DNA of 44,834 nucleotides from an uncultured Clostridia bacterium (GTDB taxonomy: Bacteria; Bacillota; Clostridia; Christensenellales; Borkfalkiaceae), in NCBI GenBank assembly GCA_934254725.1, contig CAKQLR010000012.1, forward strand, positions 1 through 44,834, written 5' to 3'. Positions 8,276 to 16,591 of this stretch are shown here, piece after piece. The position numbers and the translations under genes were made by a program. Each line of letters begins with the position of its first letter. Within the stretch, counting starts at the first letter, position 1. A model generated the notes under the pieces. The model searched no databases, was not told the origin of the DNA, and saw nothing but the letters and a program-made list of their open reading frames with translations.

Positions 8276-8863
8276 TCAGCTTTTTAAAGAACAGCTTGCG
8301 TTATCGTATTCTTCCTGATACTCTTTAAACTTTTCTTCCTCACCGAGGACTATGCTTTCGGCAATCTTCTCCGCCATGGCGTAAACGTCTTTAAGTTTTA
8401 CGCTCGTATCGTAAATGTTTTTTACCTTGTCCTTGGTGGAGACTATGCCCATAATGCTTCTGTCTCCCACTATCTGCATTTGCTTATCCATGCCGAGTGC
8501 GGGACGAAGCCCCCTTTCATAATATTTAATTTTACCTATATCCTCTCTCTTTCCCACAGCCGAATCTATCACCGTGACGATTGCCCCGAAATGAAACCTG
8601 CGGATAAACCTTATTGCCGTATCGACGGAAAGGGCGGTCACGGGGTTGCTCATCGTGCCGTACACGTACCCGCAAAAGGACTTATTCTTTTTAAGAAGCG
8701 AACCTACAAGCGGACCTAAACTATCGAACACTATTTTGTCCGAGCCGATACAAAGATAAACTTTTTTATCCCAATCGGGAGTTTTTAATGTTTCACGAGG
8801 AAAAAAATTGGTTATAATTTCGCTTAGGTTTAGCGAATTTTCTATTTCAACACTGCCATTCAT
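8276..8863 (-). CDS. yyaC: Sporulation protein YyaC (DUF1256)
   Basis: YyaC belongs to a small family related to the germination protease GPR and found in spore formers; its biochemical role is not established. The 195-residue protein has the family blocks CIGSDKIVFDSLGPLVGSLL (about 43-62), GYVYGTMSNPVTALS and VIDSAVGKREDIGKI with a downstream GLRPALGM. It diverges from dapF across 66 bases. No Shine-Dalgarno precedes the ATG; instead a forespore-type -10-like sequence lies immediately upstream, so the message may be leaderless. Its presence suggests that the organism sporulates or descends from spore formers. Confidence 0.9.
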   Translation of the reverse strand: MNGSVEIENSLNLSEIITNFFPRETLKTPDWDKKVYLCIGSDKIVFDSLGPLVGSLLKKNKSFCGYVYGTMSNPVTALSVDTAIRFIRRFHFGAIVTVIDSAVGKREDIGKIKYYERGLRPALGMDKQMQIVGDRSIMGIVSTKDKVKNIYDTSVKLKDVYAMAEKIAESIVLGEEEKFKEYQEEYDNASCSLKS

Positions 8864-8868
8864 ACTTT

Positions 8869-8900
8869 TTTTATTGCCAAAAAAATGCTTTTTTATTCAC
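8869..8900 (-). promoter_or_regulatory. Possible forespore sigma-F/G promoter of yyaC
   Basis: On the minus strand GTGAATA (8900-8894) precedes GGCAATAAAA (8878-8869) by 15 bases. The -10 matches the Bacillus sigma-F form GGNRANANTW at nine of ten positions, and GAATA matches GYWTA at four of five; TGAATA also fits a sigma-G -35. The predicted start falls at about the yyaC ATG (8863). It overlaps the dapF -35 on the opposite strand. The assignment rests on pattern matching only. Confidence 0.45.
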
Positions 8901-8924
8901 AAAATATTTTATGGCGCATATTAT
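8896..8924 (+). promoter_or_regulatory. dapF promoter, probably giving a leaderless message
   Basis: TTCACA (8896-8901), a 17-nt spacer and TATTAT (8919-8924) form a vegetative-type promoter. The expected start point is 8930-8931, which is the A or T of the dapF ATG, leaving no room for a ribosome binding site. Confidence 0.6.
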
Positions 8925-8929
8925 TTAAT

Positions 8930-9817
8930 ATGAACAGTATTTATTTTTTTAAAATGCACGCCTCGGGAAACGATTACGTTTTCATTGACGAGCGGGAAAA
9001 CTACTACACGGACTATCCTACCCTTGCAAAAAAAATCAGCGACAGACACTTCGGCGTTGGGAGCGACGGACTTATAGTCCTCGGAGAAACTTCCTCCGCA
9101 GACGTCCGTATGACTATGTTCAACGCGGACGGCTCACGGGGCGAAATTTGCGGAAACGCACTCCGGTGTATCGGCAAACATCTGTATGGAAAATACAAAA
9201 ACCTTTCGCACGACGAAAGCGAAAAATACGGCAACGATGTCACCTGCTTCTCACCAGACAAAGACAATGATTCGGCAAAAAGCCCCTTTTTTCGCGTATT
9301 AACGGATGCCGGAATAAAAGAAATAACGGTTGATGGAGACGTAGAAAAGTTTAACGTGAAAATGGGAACGGTTCTGTTCAGAGGCGAAAAACTCCCGCCT
9401 GTAGGAGTATTTTTAATGCCTTTTAACGGAAAGGAATTCCTTTTCAACTGCGCGTTTATCGGCAACCCGCATGCCGTGTGCATTGTGGAAAACTTTGATT
9501 TCGATTACGAAAAACTCGCAGACGAACTTAACACGAGTGGATTTTTTGTAGAAGGCGCAAACGTTGAATTCATAAAGCTTACAGAAGGCGGTGCGGAAAT
9601 GCGCGTTATAGAACGCGGCAGCGGCGAAACGCTATGCTGCGGAAGCGGCTCCGTGTCGGTTGCGGCTGTTTTGTGCAGAAACGGGCTGAAAAATTTCGGC
9701 AAAATAGCTATTTCTACGCTCGGCGGCGACATTACCGTTGACGTAGAAAAAGACTATTCGGTGACTCTTTCGGGAGACGCCGAGTTTGTTTTCGAAGGCA
9801 AATATTTTATAGAGTAA
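8930..9817 (+). CDS. dapF: Diaminopimelate epimerase
   Basis: Converts LL- to meso-diaminopimelate for lysine and peptidoglycan synthesis without PLP, using two cysteines. Both are visible: CGNALRC (about residues 74-80) and GETLCCGSGS (about 226-235). The 295-residue length is typical. I chose ATG 8930 because the conserved N-terminus FFKMHASGNDYVFID begins right after it; the open frame extends upstream to 8885 but that start would precede the predicted promoter -10. No Shine-Dalgarno is present. dapL follows after 11 bases, so this operon encodes the last two steps to meso-diaminopimelate. Confidence 0.94.
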   Translation: MNSIYFFKMHASGNDYVFIDERENYYTDYPTLAKKISDRHFGVGSDGLIVLGETSSADVRMTMFNADGSRGEICGNALRCIGKHLYGKYKNLSHDESEKYGNDVTCFSPDKDNDSAKSPFFRVLTDAGIKEITVDGDVEKFNVKMGTVLFRGEKLPPVGVFLMPFNGKEFLFNCAFIGNPHAVCIVENFDFDYEKLADELNTSGFFVEGANVEFIKLTEGGAEMRVIERGSGETLCCGSGSVSVAAVLCRNGLKNFGKIAISTLGGDITVDVEKDYSVTLSGDAEFVFEGKYFIE

Positions 9818-9828
9818 CGGATAAAAAA

Positions 9829-11037
9829 ATGAAGAATATATTAAAAATTTCGGAGAAAGATTGCTATAAAAATCTTTCGGAAAGTTATTTGTTCAGCGAC
9901 GTCAGGCAAAAGGTAAAGGAATTTTCCTCAAAAAACAAGGTAAAAATTCTTGACATGAGCATAGGCGATATTGCGTACGCCATCCCTCCGTCAAGCGCCG
10001 AAGCCATGAGAATCGCCGCTACGGAAATGGGCGATAATGTGAGAAAAAGGGGGTATTCGCCCGAAAACGGCTACCCGTTTCTCCTTAAAGCTATAACGGA
10101 ATACTATGCCGATTTAGGGGTAAAGCGAACGGAAAACGAAATTCTTGCGGGCGACGGAGCCAAGTCCGACGTTTCGCTTTTTACCGACGCGCTTTCCTGC
10201 CGAAACGAGCTTATTCAGGAACCGTGCTACCCCGTTTACAGGGACGCAGCGATTATGCGAGGCAGTACGCTTTCGGTCGTCACCGGGAATAAAGAAAACG
10301 GATTCCTGCCCTTGCCGACAGGTATAGAAAAGAAGCCGTACGTAATTACGCTGTGCTCCCCCAACAACCCGACAGGCGCGACTTACGGCATGGAAGAGCT
10401 TAAAAAATGGGTGGATTTTGCAATCGAAACAGGCTCGCTTATTTTATTCGATGGCGCGTACTCCGCCTTTGCAAAACAAAACGCGGTTAAAACTATTTTT
10501 TCCGTAAAAAACGCCGAGTACTGCGCGGTGGAATTCGGCAGTTTTTCAAAATTTGCGGGGTTTACGGGGGTGAGATGCTCCTGGGTAGCTATTCCCGAAA
10601 AAATTAAACTCGACAACAACAAAACCCTTCTGTCTTTAATAAAACGCAGAAGGTCCGCAACGTTCAACGGCGTATCATACATAACTCAGCGAGGAGCGGA
10701 AGCTGCGCTGTCATTCAGAGGAAAAAAAGAGTGCGAGGCGCTTATAAAAAAATATATGTCCGCAGCGGGCAAACTGAAAGCGTACTTTGCCGGAACGGGT
10801 TTGTTTTTCACGGGGGGCGACAACTGCCCGTACCTGTTTATCGAATGCCCGAACGGTGAAAAATCCTTCCCTTTCTTTGAAAGACTTTTAGAAAAAACGG
10901 GCGTGGTCTGCACACCAGGCGTCGGCTTCGGTGAGGCGGGCGAGGGATATTTCAGGCTGTCAGCATTTCAGACGGAAAGCACCGTAGACGAAGTCATAAA
11001 AAGATTTAAAGTCTCGAAAATTTTCAACATAAAATAA
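9829..11037 (+). CDS. dapL: LL-diaminopimelate aminotransferase
   Basis: Makes LL-diaminopimelate from tetrahydrodipicolinate and glutamate in one step, bypassing the acylated intermediates. The 402-residue fold-type I aminotransferase starts with the family-like SYLFSDVRQKVKEF and has MSIGDIAYAIPP, SPENGYPFL, GDGAKSDV, CSPNNPTGA (about 182-190) and the PLP lysine in FGSFSKFAGFTGVRC (about 235-250), all diagnostic of DapL rather than a generic aspartate aminotransferase. It follows dapF by 11 bases with only a weak binding site. A dispersed repeat begins one base after its stop codon. Confidence 0.92.
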   Translation: MKNILKISEKDCYKNLSESYLFSDVRQKVKEFSSKNKVKILDMSIGDIAYAIPPSSAEAMRIAATEMGDNVRKRGYSPENGYPFLLKAITEYYADLGVKRTENEILAGDGAKSDVSLFTDALSCRNELIQEPCYPVYRDAAIMRGSTLSVVTGNKENGFLPLPTGIEKKPYVITLCSPNNPTGATYGMEELKKWVDFAIETGSLILFDGAYSAFAKQNAVKTIFSVKNAEYCAVEFGSFSKFAGFTGVRCSWVAIPEKIKLDNNKTLLSLIKRRRSATFNGVSYITQRGAEAALSFRGKKECEALIKKYMSAAGKLKAYFAGTGLFFTGGDNCPYLFIECPNGEKSFPFFERLLEKTGVVCTPGVGFGEAGEGYFRLSAFQTESTVDEVIKRFKVSKIFNIK

Positions 11038-11063
11038 AAAACCGCCTTTATCGCGCATTATCG
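11038..11063 (+). repeat. Dispersed short repeat, copy A
   Basis: Twenty-six bases are identical to the complement of 41198-41223. The core CCTTTATCGCGCATTAT is shared with 24248-24264. This copy starts one base after the dapL stop codon. Confidence 0.8.
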
Positions 11064-11097
11064 TATAATTTTCCTTTTTTTAGCAAATAATATAGGT

Positions 11098-11346
11098 ATG
11101 ATAAAAGCAAGCGGAAATATAAAGGAAGCAAAACAAAAAATCAACTCGTTGCTCGGCTCTAAGGTAGCGGTTAAGGTAAACCTCGGCAGAAACAAATACG
11201 AACATTTTTTAGGTCAGGTGACCGCGGTTTACCCCTCGCTTTTTAAAATCAGTCCTTTAAGCGACTATCGCGGAAAAACAACTTACTCCTTTCAGGAGAT
11301 GCTTTGCGGCACGATTTTTCTCAAAAAAGCGGAATCCGAAAAGTAG
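11098..11346 (+). CDS. veg: Veg family protein
   Basis: Veg is a small Bacillota protein; in Bacillus subtilis it stimulates biofilm formation. This 82-residue protein has the expected pattern: an N-terminal helix (IKEAKQKINSLLGSKV), then VKVNLGRNKYEHFLGQV, the family hallmark YPSLFKI and the closing TTYSFQEMLCGTIFL. Length is typical (about 80-90). A TATAAT lies at 11064-11069, but I see no good -35, and the only binding-site-like bases (TAGG) are too close to the ATG. It is monocistronic, ending at a strong terminator. Confidence 0.85.
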   Translation: MIKASGNIKEAKQKINSLLGSKVAVKVNLGRNKYEHFLGQVTAVYPSLFKISPLSDYRGKTTYSFQEMLCGTIFLKKAESEK

Positions 11347-11356
11347 CGCACAATAG

Positions 11357-11392
11357 AAAAGCTCCTCGCAAAAACAAACGGGGAGCTTTTTT
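11357..11392 (+). terminator. Terminator after veg
   Basis: A 12-bp stem (11357-11368 with 11379-11390), AAAAGCTCCTCG against CGGGGAGCTTTT with one G-U wobble, followed by TT. It can also terminate the leftward glycosidase operon. Confidence 0.9.
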
Positions 11393-11407
11393 ATATTTTA
11401 TTTTAAC

Positions 11408-14263
11408 TTATTCGAACAAACCGAACTTTACAAATGAGTAACTGTTTCTCTCCTGAGAACTTACGCCGTCTTTCCAGGTACCGATATTCTCGAACGAATA
11501 CGGACCGACGGACAGCGGTTCTTCAGCATAAAGAAGGTGATGCGGTCCTAACAGGTTGCGGTTGCTCGAATACAGCGTTACGCAAATTACGTTCTCGCCC
11601 TTTTTAAGGTAATCCTTAAGGTCAACGGTGCGGTCGAAATATCCTTTTTTAACGGGAACGCCGTTCACGGCAATGTCCGCGAGATGGAATCTTCCGTTCA
11701 GCTTCAATACGGAAGCTCTCCCGTCATACATAATTTTCTTTTCAAGCGCAATGTTTCCTGCGAAGAACGGGAAGCCGCCCTTGACGGTATCGGCAATGTA
11801 CTCCTTCTTTTCGGAGATGTAGAAATCGTCCTCGGAAATCAGAACGTTATCCTCTTTGCCGTCTTTGAATCCGCCCTTGGAGAACACGCCGAAATCTCCC
11901 TGCAGGTAGCAAGCCTCTATCGTTGTATTGTACGCAAGGCAGTTTCTCAGGCTCTCGGTAACGTTTTCGCCGAACAGCGCGTAGTACACTTTTTCGTCCT
12001 CGAAGAAGTGTATTTTTATAACCGCTTCGTTCCTGCCTTTTACCAGTTTATTTGCGATAAAGGCGGTATATGTCTTTTTATCGAAATCCGAAACGCCGTC
12101 TAACGTAACATCCTTTCCGTTAATTTTAATATAGATATTGTTCATATCTTCGGTAACGAATTTAATCTTTTCGGGTACCTTTTCCAAATCGAATTCGTAC
12201 TTAAGATAGAGGTCGCCGTCATAGCGTTTATCGAGCATTTCGTTAAACGCTCCCATATAGTGCATTCTCTTGCTGTAGTTAACGCCGTCAAAGGAATATT
12301 TCAGGTTGTCGAGCGTCATATAGTTATCCGAGCAATCTTCGACTTTAAACTCCCCGTCGAGAGTGAAAGTCTGACTGAGCGGAACATATTTCGTTTCCTC
12401 ATCGTCAAAGAACAGAATGTAGGACTGTGCGGGCGCAAAATCGAGTTTTGCGGAAACTTTTTCTGTCGTTCCGTTTTCTACGTTATACGCAACAAAGCCC
12501 TTAAAATCACCTTTGAATTCAACAGTGTAAGATTTTTCCGCGGAGAGATTAACCGCAAAAATATACTTCTTTCCGTCGTAAACGCGAAGGGTGGACTGAA
12601 TTTCCGTGTCCTTTTTATCTATAGCGTAGGGCTGAGCCGCGGCTATTTCGTCAAGCGTAACGTTTGTTTTCAGAGAATAGTTATGTCCCTCTCCCTCGAG
12701 GTACGTCGGTACTCCTTCGGTAAACAAAAGCTTTCCTCCGGTAGCAAAGAACTTATTTAAAAGTTCCTCGGTCTCTTTATCCATATTTGTGGTTTTCGGG
12801 AATACTACCGCGTTGTAAGAACAGTTGCCGACTATAAGCTTGCCGTTTTCAACCTTAGCGTGACGAGCCATAATCGTTTCGTCCAGAATGTGGTAGGGTA
12901 TGTTCATCGCAGAAAGCTTTTCGCAAAGACCTATATAGGAGCTGTCAAAATCGCTTATAGAACCTTGTTCGTATTCCTTGTAATCGAGGTACGCGCTACG
13001 GATAGGCTGGAAAACACCTACTGAAACTATTTCATCGCTCTCGCCGAGAAGGTAACCGAGCTTAGCAAAATAATCGTTGAAAGTTTTGAAATCATGCCTT
13101 ACCCAAGGGTTCGCCCAGGAGAAATGCGCAGGATAGTCCCTCTTTCTCTGTCCCCATTCGGAATACGGCAAAAGATGCTGACACATAACGTTGATGCCGT
13201 TTACGTACTGCCATTCGGCAAGCCGTTTAAGCTCGAGAGGAGTTACGTCCCACCCGCAACAAGCGAACATTTCGGAAAGAACGCGTTTCTTTCCGAGCTG
13301 ACGAGCCACCGAAGAAACCTGCTTAGGCGCGACGGGGGAGTCCAACGTGCGTGAGAGTTTATCCATTCCCGGCATGCTCTCGAATTCATAAAAAGGCATT
13401 ATACCGGAGTTGCAAACCATTTGCCAGGAAAGGCTTGTTTCTTCAACGTAATGTCCGGTAAATTCCACGCCGTTTTTTTGGCACCAGTTATAAATATGCT
13501 CGGCAAAGTTTCTGAGCATAAGCGTTTGCATACACTTCCAATATCTGTAACGGAATTTACGGTACCCCTCTTTTTCTACGAACATAAGACCAAGACCGTC
13601 AAACAAATCTTCGCCGTAGGTTTTCTTGTAAAAATCGGGGAGCACCCTTGTGTAAGCGTGGGCTGCCCTGTAATATTGCGGTTCGTCGGTGAAAAATCCC
13701 TTTAAAAGCTTCCGGAATTTTCCGCCGAGTTTATTTTTGTACTGTTCGTGCGTTTCGTTGATGAATTTTTCAACTACGTCGTAATTCAGTATGTCCGCAG
13801 TGGATGTGGCTATATGAGAGAACACGTTAAGGTAAACGCCCTTGCCTTCCTCCGTGGTTCTTACAAGCTTGTCACCGTCATAACAATAGGATACGAGCGC
13901 CGATTTATCGAGTTCACCCTCCGTGAAAGTCAGATACATATCGCGGTTGTTTTCGTCCTCGAGAAGCTTGCCGCCTGCAAAACCGCTCGGCCAGCCGTTT
14001 TCGTCGTAAGCCCAGCTGTCAAGCCCCTGCTTTTCGCCTTCGTCAAGGCACGCCTCTACGCATTTGAACCATTTATCGCCGAGGTACTCCGTAGTAAGCC
14101 CGCCCCTCGCGTGCATAAAATATCCGCCGAAGCCCTGGCTTTTCATCCACTTAATCTGCTCTCTGAGTTCGTCCTCTTCAAGCTCGTCGTTCCATGACCA
14201 GAACGGAATGCTTCTGTATTCTTTGTCGTTTGCTTCAGAAATTTTCTTAAAAAAGTCTTTCAT
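11408..14263 (-). CDS. GH106-like glycoside hydrolase (rhamnosidase-type)
   Basis: A 951-residue protein without a signal peptide, so probably cytoplasmic and acting on imported oligosaccharides. The N-terminal block has the pattern I associate with family GH106 and related enzymes: PFWSWNDELEEDELREQIKW (about 20-40), GGYFMHARGGL, KWFKCVEACLDEGEKQGL and WAYDENGWPSGFAGG. A barrel region continues to about residue 450 with FTGHYVEETS and LSEMFACCGWDV, and the C-terminal half looks like beta-sandwich domains, including a GH2-type sugar-binding segment (GRFHLADIAVNGVPVKKGYF). GH106 members are mostly alpha-L-rhamnosidases, which would fit rhaA at 29 kb, but specificity is inference. The start has GGGGAC upstream; a perR-like gene ends 11 bases before it. 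Confidence 0.72.
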   Translation of the reverse strand: MKDFFKKISEANDKEYRSIPFWSWNDELEEDELREQIKWMKSQGFGGYFMHARGGLTTEYLGDKWFKCVEACLDEGEKQGLDSWAYDENGWPSGFAGGKLLEDENNRDMYLTFTEGELDKSALVSYCYDGDKLVRTTEEGKGVYLNVFSHIATSTADILNYDVVEKFINETHEQYKNKLGGKFRKLLKGFFTDEPQYYRAAHAYTRVLPDFYKKTYGEDLFDGLGLMFVEKEGYRKFRYRYWKCMQTLMLRNFAEHIYNWCQKNGVEFTGHYVEETSLSWQMVCNSGIMPFYEFESMPGMDKLSRTLDSPVAPKQVSSVARQLGKKRVLSEMFACCGWDVTPLELKRLAEWQYVNGINVMCQHLLPYSEWGQRKRDYPAHFSWANPWVRHDFKTFNDYFAKLGYLLGESDEIVSVGVFQPIRSAYLDYKEYEQGSISDFDSSYIGLCEKLSAMNIPYHILDETIMARHAKVENGKLIVGNCSYNAVVFPKTTNMDKETEELLNKFFATGGKLLFTEGVPTYLEGEGHNYSLKTNVTLDEIAAAQPYAIDKKDTEIQSTLRVYDGKKYIFAVNLSAEKSYTVEFKGDFKGFVAYNVENGTTEKVSAKLDFAPAQSYILFFDDEETKYVPLSQTFTLDGEFKVEDCSDNYMTLDNLKYSFDGVNYSKRMHYMGAFNEMLDKRYDGDLYLKYEFDLEKVPEKIKFVTEDMNNIYIKINGKDVTLDGVSDFDKKTYTAFIANKLVKGRNEAVIKIHFFEDEKVYYALFGENVTESLRNCLAYNTTIEACYLQGDFGVFSKGGFKDGKEDNVLISEDDFYISEKKEYIADTVKGGFPFFAGNIALEKKIMYDGRASVLKLNGRFHLADIAVNGVPVKKGYFDRTVDLKDYLKKGENVICVTLYSSNRNLLGPHHLLYAEEPLSVGPYSFENIGTWKDGVSSQERNSYSFVKFGLFE

Positions 14264-14274
14264 AAAAGTCCCCT

Positions 14275-14658
14275 TTATCTCACGTTTTTATTGCATTCTT
14301 CGCAAATGCCGGCAACGGTTATACCGCACTCCGAAGAAATAAACCCAAGTTTTTCTTCAAGTTCTGCGGATAACTCCGAGCATATATCCGAATTAAAATC
14401 TATAACTTTTCCGCACTTTTTGCAGATTGCATGGCTGTGCTTTTCGTGAATGTAATCGAACCTGTCGCCACCGTCTAAAGCGGGGATTTTAATAATTTCG
14501 CCCGTTTCGGCAAGAAGGTTAAGGTTTCTGTAAACCGTTCCGCGCGCCACGAGCGGGTCGAATTCCCTCACTTTTTCCAAAATAGTTTCGGCAGTGGGGT
14601 GCTCCTTGCTCGATTTTAAAAAGTCTATTATCATTTCTCTTTGTCTGGAATAATTCAT
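14275..14658 (-). CDS. perR: Fur-family regulator, PerR-like
   Basis: A 127-residue metal-dependent repressor. The winged helix has GTVYRNLNLL (about 41-50). All five residues that bind the regulatory metal in Bacillus PerR have counterparts: His in EHPTAETI, Asp in DRFDYI, the two His of EKHSHAIC and Asp in GKVIDF. Two CxxC pairs (CKKC, CEEC) form the structural zinc site. This suggests peroxide sensing rather than iron. I chose ATG 14658 because GGAGGT lies 6 bases upstream; the frame stays open to 14706 without a binding site. It appears to be co-transcribed with the downstream glycosidase, an unusual partner. Confidence 0.82.
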   Translation of the reverse strand: MNYSRQREMIIDFLKSSKEHPTAETILEKVREFDPLVARGTVYRNLNLLAETGEIIKIPALDGGDRFDYIHEKHSHAICKKCGKVIDFNSDICSELSAELEEKLGFISSECGITVAGICEECNKNVR

Positions 14659-14746
14659 TCTTACCTCCAAGGGATTAGCTAAAAATAAAATAGGATAACT
14701 TCTCAATTCAATTTAACACACAAACGAATTTTTGTCAAGAAAAATA

Positions 14747-14775
14747 TTGTAAAACATTTGAAAATATTATATAAT
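14747..14775 (+). promoter_or_regulatory. Promoter of the YlmH-like gene
   Basis: TTGTAA (14747-14752), a 17-nt spacer and TATAAT (14770-14775). The start point near 14782 leaves about 22 bases before ATG 14804, with no recognisable Shine-Dalgarno. Confidence 0.8.
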
Positions 14776-14803
14776 GTACATAAGAATATTTAATACACTG
14801 AAT

Positions 14804-15544
14804 ATGGAAACTGATTTTAAAAACAGAATAAAAGAGCTTTCCCTTAGAGCGGAAAGCAGAAATATTTATACCTACACGGATTTTCTTTCACCTTCCGCAC
14901 GGCGTGAAATCGAAACGATGCCGGAAGGCAGAAACACCTATTTTTTCGGAGGCTCGGAAATTGCGGAAAGAACTATTGCGAGGTTCGGCAACGAAAGCGA
15001 ATTCGGCTATACGGAAGAATTTCCCATAAAGCTTTTAAAAATAAAACCGAAATCGCTGAAATTTTCCGGCACTCTTTGCCACAGAGATTTTTTGGGCGCT
15101 TTACTCGGCTTAGGCATCGAAAGAGATAAAGTGGGAGATATTTTCGTAAACAATAATACGGCTTTCGTTTTTATAGCAGAAACGCTTGCGGACTTTATCA
15201 TTAAAGAACTTACGGGCGTCGGCAGAGAAACGGTCACCGTTTCTGTTGAGGAAAGCCTGCCTTATGAATTTTACCCAAAAACAAAGGAAACCATCATAAA
15301 CGTTTCCTCTTTAAGGCTTGACGCGATTATCGCAAGGCTTTATAATCTGCCCAGAGAAACCGCGCAGGAAATGCTTAAAAATTCTAAAGTTTTTGCCGAC
15401 GGAATACTTCTTCAAAAACCTTTTTACGAGCCGAAAGAGGGCGACGTTATAGCCGTAAGAGGCTTAGGAAAGTTTGTTTTTAACAGCGTAGAAGGCTCTT
15501 CTTCCAAGGGCAGATTGTTTATAAAAGTAACTGTATATATTTAA
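14804..15544 (+). CDS. ylmH: S4-domain RNA-binding protein, YlmH-like
   Basis: YlmH proteins bind RNA and ribosomes; the Bacillus gene lies near the division and septum genes, and work on the family links it to ribosome quality control. The 246-residue protein has an N-terminal YlmH domain (FLSPSARREIE, FPIKLLKIKP, CHRDFLGALLGLGIERDKVGD) and a C-terminal S4 domain (about 175-240: SSLRLDAIIARLYNLPRETA, then FYEPKEGDVIAVRGLGKF). I chose ATG 14804 because an earlier in-frame ATG at 14774 lies inside the promoter -10. The bases after the stop, AAAAAGTGCCCTTT, match the flank of a repeat copy at 24239. Confidence 0.88.
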   Translation: METDFKNRIKELSLRAESRNIYTYTDFLSPSARREIETMPEGRNTYFFGGSEIAERTIARFGNESEFGYTEEFPIKLLKIKPKSLKFSGTLCHRDFLGALLGLGIERDKVGDIFVNNNTAFVFIAETLADFIIKELTGVGRETVTVSVEESLPYEFYPKTKETIINVSSLRLDAIIARLYNLPRETAQEMLKNSKVFADGILLQKPFYEPKEGDVIAVRGLGKFVFNSVEGSSSKGRLFIKVTVYI

Positions 15545-15610
15545 AAAGTGCCCTTTTTCTCAAAAAAACGGCTTGCTTTATTATTTTTGCAAAATAAATA
15601 GTTTAAAGTA

Positions 15611-15640
15611 TTGACAAACGATTGCAAGTAATTATATAAT
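15611..15640 (+). promoter_or_regulatory. cvpA promoter
   Basis: TTGACA (15611-15616), an 18-nt spacer and TATAAT (15635-15640). The start point near 15647 gives a leader of about 100 nt. Confidence 0.82.
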
Positions 15641-15747
15641 GTACTGTGTAACGGTTTGTTGCACATCTATACTCGCGTATTAAAAACGGCGGGATAGTCA
15701 AATAATATTAAGTGAAACGTTTTCGGGCGTTTCAGCGGAGTTTTCCT

Positions 15748-16533
15748 ATGAACTTAACAAATATTCTGGCGGGCGCTTCCGATTACTATTGGATCGGCGA
15801 CGTAGCCTTAATAATCGTATTTCTTATATTTATGTTAGTCGGTATCCGAAAGGGCTTTTTGGGGCTACTTGTCGGGTTTCTCGGCTTGTTTATGATATTT
15901 ATCGTGGCATTTCTTCTTTACAAGCCCGTTTCGGCATTGCTTATGAATTCGCCGCTTAACGGTACTCTTACAAACTCATACCAGGGCGTTGTGGCAAAAT
16001 CCGTAGAGGGTATGAGCGAGGGCGTAAAAGTTCTCATAGACAACCCTATAAAGGACCTTACGGACGAACAGCTTTCTCTTGTTCTATCCGAACTTAAACT
16101 GCCTGATTTCCTTCTTTCGAGCATTTCAAACTTAGTAAAAGAAGCGCTTGCAAACACGGCTGTTGCAGAAAGCGGTTTAACGCTCAAAGCGGTTGTCGTA
16201 AACGGAATGGTAAGCATGACTATAAGCGCAATTTCTTGGATTATACTTCTTATAATTTCCGCTATTGTTATGTTTATTTTAAAAAGGTTTGTAAAAATAT
16301 TCAATAAAATTCCCATAATTGGCGGCATCAATAAGTTTTTGGGCGCAGTTCTAAACCTTGTTATAGGTTTCTGCTTCGTCTGCCTTGTGATGGGATTGTT
16401 TACTTTGCTTTCCGCTTCGCTTCCGACGGAAGCCGTAGATTACGTAAACAATACTACGTTGCTCGGCTGGTTCTATAATAACAACCCGATAGGCTACGTG
16501 TTCAGCTGGTTTATGGACAGCATTAAAATTTAA
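15748..16533 (+). CDS. CvpA family membrane protein
   Basis: CvpA proteins are small multi-pass membrane proteins named after colicin V production; their molecular role is unclear. This 261-residue protein starts with a long hydrophobic region (about 15-60) containing the family-like motif MLVGIRKGFLGLL, then a polar segment (about 70-140) and two more hydrophobic hairpins (about 150-180 and 200-225). ATG 15748 is preferred because GGAG lies 7 bases upstream, whereas the open frame back to 15712 has no binding site. It has its own promoter. Confidence 0.8.
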   Translation: MNLTNILAGASDYYWIGDVALIIVFLIFMLVGIRKGFLGLLVGFLGLFMIFIVAFLLYKPVSALLMNSPLNGTLTNSYQGVVAKSVEGMSEGVKVLIDNPIKDLTDEQLSLVLSELKLPDFLLSSISNLVKEALANTAVAESGLTLKAVVVNGMVSMTISAISWIILLIISAIVMFILKRFVKIFNKIPIIGGINKFLGAVLNLVIGFCFVCLVMGLFTLLSASLPTEAVDYVNNTTLLGWFYNNNPIGYVFSWFMDSIKI

Positions 16534-16591
16534 CAGGTTCATTTTTTAATTGACGTGATAAATAGGAATTTATCTAAGGAGGGTTAACTAT

